Shown here one piece after another: positions 11,901-20,900 of a DNA stretch of 64,000 bases. Numbering within the stretch: the stretch's first letter is position 1; each line of letters opens with the position of its first letter. A model generated the notes under the pieces. That model searched no databases and had not been told where the DNA came from. It saw only the letters and a list, made by a program, of their open reading frames with translations. The position numbers and the translations under genes are program-made. Source of the DNA: Areca catechu (Eukaryota; Streptophyta; Magnoliopsida; Arecales; Arecaceae); contig CM038047.1 of assembly GCA_021397845.1 (NCBI GenBank), positions 40,651,210 to 40,715,209 of the forward strand, given 5' to 3'.

Positions 11901-14900
11901 ACATAGGGAGAGCCGAAGGGGGAGTGTTAGAGAGGAGGGGGAGAGGAGAAAAGGATAGAGAGAGAGAGGAGGGAGGGTGAGGGAAGCCTAACCCTAACCC
12001 TAACCCTAACCCAATCTTGAGAGAGAGAAAAAGAGAGAGAGAGAGGATGGAAGGGGGAAGGCAAGGGAAACCCTAACCCTAATCCAACCCAAAGAGGGGC
12101 AGGGAGGGAGACAGAGGGGGTGGGAGGGACTTACTAGAATGCAAGTGATAAGGGGGGCGGGGACCATCACAAGCAGCTAAAAGGGAATGTTCATGAGCAC
12201 AGCTGGGGGAGGCAGTGGGATGGAATCGAGTCACAAGCAGGACCTACGGTAGTTTAATAGCATGAGAGGGGTTTATTTAATTGAAGCGATATAATAGCAG
12301 AAATCATAATGGTCTCTAAGTATTCCAGTTCGGTACACCCCAAGCCAGTCAATTCAATATGCCCCAAATCAGCCAGTTTGGAACAATTCAGCAAAATTTG
12401 CCTCCAACATTAAGTGGTTAAGGTTGATTGATTTGTCTATATTATCTGTTAGATTATTAAATAATAAATGCATTTTTCCATCAGCAATATCCCTAGACAC
12501 ATGTAAGTTGTGTTATATGCTGTAACCGGATTGTTATACCCTTTAAGTGGAGGAATGTATGAGAACATAATAACAGAAAAAACTGATCTAACCATAATAG
12601 TTCACATGAAGTGATAAAGTCAACAAACTGTATCTGTTTTCATCAACTTCGTTGAAACATCCTTCTATTGACTAATTCTCATTTCATTCTTTTTTCTTAT
12701 ATTACTGACAGACCTTAGTTAATAACATTACAAGAACTCTTTTGTTGGAAACACATTATTGATATGTGCTACATTACTTACCAGATTACACAACCATTTT
12801 TCATCCTTTTGTTGGTCATGCTTAAGATATTTTTTATACTCTTGTTATATTAGTTTTATTATTTTAACATGCTATCAAAATTTAAGAATTGCATTATATG
12901 AATTTTATGCTCTATGCTTAATAGATTTGTTAAAATGTTACATCGTGTGAAAGAATATACAATTTTACATGGTTTAAGTTTCTATAGATGTGTCTTTTCA
13001 AGTCAATGGCAAACTGTCCTGACAGTGGGAATCATGATACACTTGAGATTGTTGCCCATGATTCTTTTTGATATGTAATCTATATTCAAGACCAGATTAT
13101 TTTACTTTGCTAATTATGGATTTGGTGCACTAGAGATTCAGCCTCTTATATAGCACATAGCTACAGTTTTGTTCTATTCTTGCTTCAATTCTGTAATCTG
13201 AAAAAAAGGTTGATACATTATGGAACAGGTATTAATCTTACAAATTGTTGTATTCTGGAACATCATTTGGCGTATTCATTAAGTCAGGAGAAGACAACTA
13301 CTAGGTTGTATATAATGAAGTATACAAAACAGTTAGTGAGGAACTCTGCGAAATTAATATCAAGGATGTCATTAGCAGGTTTGTTATCCTTGTGAGTAAA
13401 TACTATTTTGGCTGTCTGAAGTTTCATCATCTGGTGAAATTTGCATTTAGCATTTGGTACTTGAAATTGGGTATCTGGACCAAGGTTCCCGGTACCGGTA
13501 CCGGGTGCCGTACCGGTGGCCGGCCGGTACCGGTTCGGTATCGAACCATACCGTGCCGACATGGTACGGCAGGGCGTGCCGGTCCAAACTGTACGCCCAA
13601 TTTTTTTTTTTTTTTTTTTTGTAATTTTAAGGTTTTTAATTTAATTTTAAGGGTTTAGGGTTTAGGGTTTAGGATTTATTTTTTAAGGGTTTAGGATTTA
13701 GAGTTTAGGATGGCGTACCGCTTTAGGGTTTAGGACTAAATACTAATTTTAGAACTATTTTCAATTGAAATAAAAAAAATGATAATTAAACTAAGATTAT
13801 CATAATTAATGAAAGTAAAATGTGGCATAAACATATAATTACATACCAATGTCTAGAATCGGGTAGAGTGACGATGTCCATAAATATAGGGATCATGTAT
13901 GTACTCTATCGGAAATTCAGCATGTCTCTCCTGCCAGGCAGCATGATACTCTAAGTTCATCCCAGAAGGTATACGTGATGGGTCATAACTAATCGCAGAT
14001 CCCTCTCTGATATCCCGACTCTGAGAGCTGTCCAGAGACTGACGATATGGCAGTGCAGGTGCAGGGGGGAATCCAAATATACCAGCAACAAAATCAGATG
14101 CATAAGGTGCTCCGAGATAATAACCACTGGATGCTGACATCTCGAAATGCACCATATGGATCATATGGACCAAAGCTGCCGGTAGCTGCGGATAAGAGGA
14201 TCCTGAATATGAGGATGATCCAGATACATCCAAGGATCCTACTCCATGTGCAAGATCTGCAGCTGTATCGTGTCCCGAACGATCACGTGGAGCTCGTCGC
14301 CTATATGGAATCGTATCACCACAAGGTCTATCAGATGGTGCTCCATGATCTGTATCCTGCGTGGCATGAAAAAACTGCGACTCCCAGTGAATCGAATTGG
14401 ACTAGGTGGCTGCGACTCCTGTCCTCCTGCCCCTCCCTGATCACTAGATCCTCCACTATCTGAAGCACTATCATCACTGTCTCTGGTATCTGAATCTGAG
14501 TGGACTGAGTGCTCCGATGGAGGTGCAACTACCTTTCCTTTTCCTCTGTCTCCAGGTCTACTAGATGGTGGGGACGGACGATGTGCTGTATCTGCTGGAG
14601 CCCTGTGAGAAATATGACTTGTTGCCCATTGTCCAGCATCCACCCCAGCCTTACTAGCTACAAAACTGGCTGGTCGAGGAGGCGATCCTAGCTCATCAAG
14701 CTCTGGTTGCTGCTGCTGCTAACCGATGACCCACCCAATCATTGGATCTTCATCCTTATCAACATATGAACTTGCAGTGGGATCAGGATATTTCAATTCT
14801 ACTTCCTGAATACATTTTAGCCTCAACCTTAAATTATAGTGTACATACACAAGATCGTTGAGACGTTTCTGTTTCAGACGGTTCCTCTGTTTGGAGTGAA

Positions 14901-17900
14901 TAAGATCAAATGTAGACCAGTTGCGCTCACATCCACTGGAGGACACCATTTGGGAGAGGATCTTCACTGCAAGAACCTTCAAATTTTTAGCAGATTCACC
15001 AAAATGCACCCACCATTCAGCTGCAAAAGACATTACATCATTTAGAATTTTAGATTTAGCAAAATAAAAAATTTAATCTTGATATAATATTAGACTTACT
15101 CCTTAGTAGTACCTACTAGGATTCATCTTTGATTTATTTTGACCGCTATAGTGGATCCAAATGAATCTGTGCCCTCCTAAAAAATTTCGTCTGCCAGAAA
15201 AAAATTTGTTAGCTTGTTGAAATTAATGCTATTAAAAATCATTCAATAATTTCAACCTAACTTGCTTCTTCAAGGCACATAGCAGTGATATCTGGATCGA
15301 GCTCCATCTTATATATAACATTGCACAGGGCAGACAAAAGATTCTCATCCATGGCAATGTCCGGTACGGAGTACTGAAATCTCGGATTTAGATAGTAAGC
15401 TGCACATATATTTTAAGAATCAGTCAAGCGTACTTGTATGAATCTAATTGAAACTTAATTTTTAGGGATTTCATAAAATACTACGTACCTGTTAGATGCA
15501 AATCCAAACTCATTTGATAACTCCACCATCCATCAATGATCCGGATATACTCATATGCATGTGATGGATCTGCCTCCTGGATCTTTTCCTTTGCCCTTTG
15601 CATCATGAAATATAAGAAGCCTATCTAAGCATACCTCTCGGAGTCTACGGCACGAAGTACCTCATATAGAGGCTTGATAGCCTCCACTACCTCTCAGCCT
15701 GCTGCTAGAATGTCTGTCTCGTCACTAAATTCTTCACATTGCTTCCCTCAGTATTTGCCCTGGCATATCTGCTCTCCTGCCAGTCCTGACTGACAAACAT
15801 CTGACGCAGCTCTGCTTTCTTGCTAAGAAGACTATCAAGTGCAATGTAATTAGTTGCAAACCGTGTGACCGCCGGTCTCAATATTTCCCTCCCTGTAAAG
15901 CTCCTCATCAATGATAAGACTCATGTATGGTTATATATAAATATGGTGATAGACTGTGCTAGGTCAACAATCTTCTGCACCCTGCAAATTTTACCAATAT
16001 GCATCAACATAAGGTCTATACAATGTGCAGCACAAGGGGTCCAGAAAATATGCGGCCACCGCTCCATCAAGATCTGCCCTGCAGCCCTGTACTGTGATCC
16101 ATTATCGGTGATTACCTGCACGATATTATGCTCTCCCACCTGATCAATCACCTCCTCCATCAATCTGAGGATATAACTAGCGTCATGCACCTGATCTGAA
16201 GCATCAATAGACTTCTGAAAAAAGTCTTCTCATCACAATAAATCAAAAAATTGATGATGCTCCGTCTAATAGGACCAGTCCAACCATCACACATCACCGT
16301 CAATCCATATATAGGCCACTTGCTTTGATATGAAGATATCCATCCTTCTAACTCCTCCTTATTGCTGTCCAGAAGATTACCATAGATATCCCTCGATGCT
16401 GGAGGATCTACACCTGCACCAGCAGCCTGTATAGATGAAATAGCAGAGCGATAATAAGGATTGTTTGCTGCATGGGCTAGGATATAACTGAAATGAAACC
16501 AGGAGGAGATGGCCCGCCACATATCCTTCTTATCCTTTTTCAACATTGTGTCAATCCTCTGTTGCTTGAAATCTCTACTGAAAAATGCATGTGGATCGAC
16601 ATCATGGATAGTGGCTCCCTCTAGAATGTCCCTGGGCCTGGAAGACTTCCTCCTACTGCCAAATGCTTCCAACATAGATGCAATATGGCCGGTGCCTCTC
16701 CTGACGGGCTCTCTGACTGAGGAGGTCCTCCTAAACTGTGTCTCGGACTCTCCTGGAGCACTAGCAGAAGCGGATCCCGATCCTGACTTAAAAGCTGATG
16801 GTCCGAATCGCTGTCTATGCCTGACTGCCTCCTTCTGCTGCCTCTGCTCATACAAGCTCGTCTGAATAGCAGCCTCCATCTGTGCCTCCTCATCAGAAGG
16901 AATAGCTTCCTCTGACTCCCTGGAGTGATAAGAAGGTGGTTCTGCGGCTCTGCGGTTTACCTCTACCTTCTTCTTTGCTGCTCTTTCCTTTCCAGCTTTA
17001 AAATCAGCACAGTGTTTCTTCATCAGCTGGCGGACCTCCTGTGGACACTGTCGGCATGCAGATACATCAGGATAGCCGCTAGCCAAGTGCTGCTTCAACC
17101 TTGTTACCCCTCACCTTTGAATTAGGTATTGCACCATTTATATCTCCGGTGATGCTGACCCGAGAGCATCTCTCCATGTAACCAACCAATGTCCTGCTTC
17201 GGATCCTTCTTCCTCCTTGATGGATCCATACCTGAATATTTAAATTACATATAAGGTCGATAATAATCTTTATTAATTAACAGTTTATTAACCTAATTGT
17301 TAAAATTTAATTTTTTTTTAATTTTTTTATTTAAAAAATTCAAAAAATAAAGAAAAATGAAAAAAAATTAAATTTTAGATTCATGTAGGATTCCATCATA
17401 CATGCTACATATATTTTTTTAAGATCCTAGAAATGCATTAAAAGTCAATTTTTTTCAATTTAAGACCTATGGACACTATTCATGAGATGCATAAAACTTG
17501 AATAAATCGACATGAAATTTATAGTGAGAGTAGCTTACAAGCCCTAAATTAATAATTTATAATTACAGTTTTTTTCTAATTATTTTTTTAAAAAAATTAA
17601 TTTATTAATCCAAAATTATTTTTTAATTTAAAAAATTATACTTAACAAAAAATTAAGATTTTAGTATCATTATGTAGATCTATCCTAGATCTACCATATA
17701 CTCTAAAATCATTGCTAACAAATAAATTTTGACATCATTTCTTCTTAATTTTCTAATTTGCACGAATTTTAATAAAATTTAACGCTATGAAAGACGAAAA
17801 TACGGAAAAAGAAAGGTATACGGACTTTGATTCTACTTACCCCTTCGATTTTTGCAGGTTGAATTGGGTTGAAATTGACCCTGCAAATTTTTTTTTCTGC

Positions 17901-20900
17901 TTTTCCTTCCCACCGTGCGCTGCAGCAGAGAACTCAGAGAGCTCTTACGAGCTCTCTGTGCCTTTTCTTATAATTAAGAAAGGCATCTTCCCCCCTCCTT
18001 GGACAAAACGTCACATGGCTACAGTGTAGCCATGTGACACCAAAAAAAAAATTTGCCCCCCACCTCTTCACAAGCCGTACCGAGCCGAACCGGACCAAAC
18101 CGGGCCGAATCGGCCGGTTCGGTCCCGTTTCGACCAGTTCGGATCCGGTTCGCACCGGTTCGGGCCTGGTTCGATGCAGTAAGATTTTTTTTTTTTTTTT
18201 AAAGGGACTGTGCCATTTTTTAAAGCCGAACCGTGCCGGCCGGTTCGGCACGGTTCGGAGAACCTGATCTGGACACAGGTAATTTGCATGTGCACATTGA
18301 AATTAGTAGACTTGCTATTCATGCATGATATTAGAGTCACTGTTACACATGCACAAGCATCTGAGTTTGACTGCTAGTAAGCTCCCTTTTCTTTTCTTTT
18401 TTTTTTAAAGTTTGAGAGGCCCTCTAGTCAGGAAGGCTTTCACTCCTGAAGTAACACCTGTTGTTGAGCACTATAATCTCTTGCCATACGTTGACGTTTT
18501 ATGGGATTGGCTGAACAGGTAATGACTAATTATTTATAATTTCAATGCTACCATTTGGAATCTGGACCATTAAAAAGCATGGAATGCCCATGCTGCGACC
18601 ACTTTTCTCTCAAATGATCAGTTTCATTTCTCAGGGAAGCACTTCATGATGGTTCACTGCATTTGCCAACGCTGCAGGCAGATGTAAACAAGAAACGCCC
18701 ACTGTTGTCAGACAGAGTATCCATTGTGGATGATCCTAAAACCGACAATAAATCTGATTGGGGTGCGCAAACAGTGGACAAGATGAGCAACATTAAAAAT
18801 GAAACTATAACGAAGAACAAAAATAGTGCATCTTCTAAGAGTGGGTCCATAAGAGCTGCTTGTAGACCAAAAGCCAATGCTCACATTTTGTCCGTGGAAC
18901 CAGACAAATCACCCACATGGAAGATGAGGTGGTGAGTGATAAATCTTTTCAGAAAAAACAAACTGTGGATGTGTTGTCACAAGAGCAGGATAAGGAAGGC
19001 AGTTACAAACAGCATAGCAACTAATGGACCAAATATTAGTGGGTCATTCACAGTTGTGTGTAGACCTCATAACAAGGCCATTAATTCATCCTTGAATCAG
19101 AATCAGCAACCATCAGTTAATGAGGAGGATATGTGGAGGGAAAATGACATTTTATATAGTCCTACCATTAAGAGGAAAAAGAATAATATTCAGGATACTG
19201 CATATGTCACTCTGCATGGCTGTAATGAGAAGGTATGCTATCTAATCTATCCTGTTAAGTGTTACATTTCTCTATTTGAGAAAATTGCACATTTTCATAG
19301 TTATCTATTTTATATACTGCACTATTATGTCAACTCATATGTACATTTAGATTCCAGTTTACCATTGGCTCACCTTGTCCTGGATCAATTTTGTATGGGT
19401 AGGAATTTTGTGACTTCTCAGTTTTCAGCAAACACGGTTGTTAGAACTTGGAACCCACGATCCTCCAAACTAATGGGTTAAAGCTTATCATACTAGGCAA
19501 ACATACTATTTTGAGTGCTAAATCACAAACTTACAGACTGCGGTATTGCTTTCAACAGCCCATGGATATTATTCATGAGTTGACAAATCTTTGCCATACC
19601 TTGTAGAACTGTAGTGCATATCGAATGCTTTTTTTTCTTTCTATTGGCCTCCTACATCAAGTGTTTTTTTTTAAAAAAAAACTCTGACAGGCAAATATGG
19701 CAGATTCAGCTAAGCCATGCACAACAAAAGGCAGAAAAGCTACCTTTGATCTTCCACTTATTCCTTTGCAATTTAATATGGAGAACCAGGATGCATTTCA
19801 ACTTGTCGCATCAAAAAAGCTGATCTGCTACAGGCTTCCTTACAAGTTCTTCAGAAAAGACAGGATGATTTGGTATGCGCCTTCTCTTTGATATCAAAAA
19901 AGAATTCTTGACTCTATTCTGGTGGAACTTGATCAACAAAATTCATTTGATGATCAGTTGCAATAATCATTTTGCTATTTTGTAGTGTCAGCAACAACGC
20001 CTCCTTGAAGATGAAATTGCTTGATGTGACATGAACATCCAAAGTTCCAAACAATTTTAAGTGGTATAAGTTTTTCTATGTCAATCATTTATTTAGTAGT
20101 TTTGACCATTTTTATCTGGAAAGATGCATGTGATAAACACACTGGAATGCTTGCTTGCTCTTATGTCAAAAGTACAAACATTGCCAACCAAGGAAGGGCT
20201 CAATGATGGGTTCTTCCTTTCATCAGGTAATAGTTTACAACTTTACATATTGTATCATTGATCGAGTCTGTGGTAAGCTCTAATTGTCTTGATTTATTTC
20301 ATGTCAAATCAGGGATTTATTTTACTATATTAGAATAATCTTTATTTATCATAGTGTTAAAAGCATTAAATGGCAAAATTAAACTAGGCAAACGTTGCAG
20401 TTAGATGGAGCGTAACACATTGTGTATTGATCTTACAGAAGGAGAAGAGAACTCGAAGCCAAATGTTGAATCGATGCTAGAAGCATGTAATGCTTTATGC
20501 TCAAGTCAAATGCATGTGGGTACATCTTTGTGTTCTAAAGGGGGACAAACTCAAAAATCAAAAGGAGATTGGTGGAGGCAGTTCTCAAGTTACGGAGCTC
20601 ATGCCAGGCAAGTCATACAATGCTGTGATGGCATTCCACGTCTTTTTTAATGTGTAATTATTCAGGGAACTTTATGTACCTTCTCTGCAATTTTTAATGT
20701 TAGCAAGCTATTATAATTTTCTCTTTTCCAGCTAAATATATGCTAAGGAAGCAACTTTGAGAATCAAGAGAACTGTTTGATATGCAGCAAATGGGTTCTT
20801 TTTTTCATGTGCTTCACATTTTTCTTGACATGTAGCAAGTGTTTGTCAATACTCAATGCTGAGTTGTCTTTGTTAACGGAGAGCAGAATCAGAAATTTTA

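Larger units (their letters stand above)
13481..18266 (-). mobile_element. hAT transposon copy 2 (best preserved)
   Basis: It is bounded by perfect 8 bp repeats ATCTGGAC at 13473-13480 and 18267-18274. Left end CAAGGTTCCCGGTACC; right end, reverse complemented, CAGGTTCTCCGAACC. Subterminal regions at 13495-13580 and 18065-18255 are dense in CCGG/AACCGG/GGTACC palindromes, typical of hAT transposase-binding ends (inference). Length is 4786 bp, close to copy 1 (4632 bp). It sits in the intron between host exons ending 13378 and starting 18411, antisense to the host gene. CpG density is still high, so it inserted later than copy 1. Confidence 0.88.

Noticed and set aside
17934..18340. Overlapping frames on both strands rich in Arg, Pro and Gly
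   Set aside because: They are produced by the CCGG/AACCGG palindromes at the right end of hAT copy 2.
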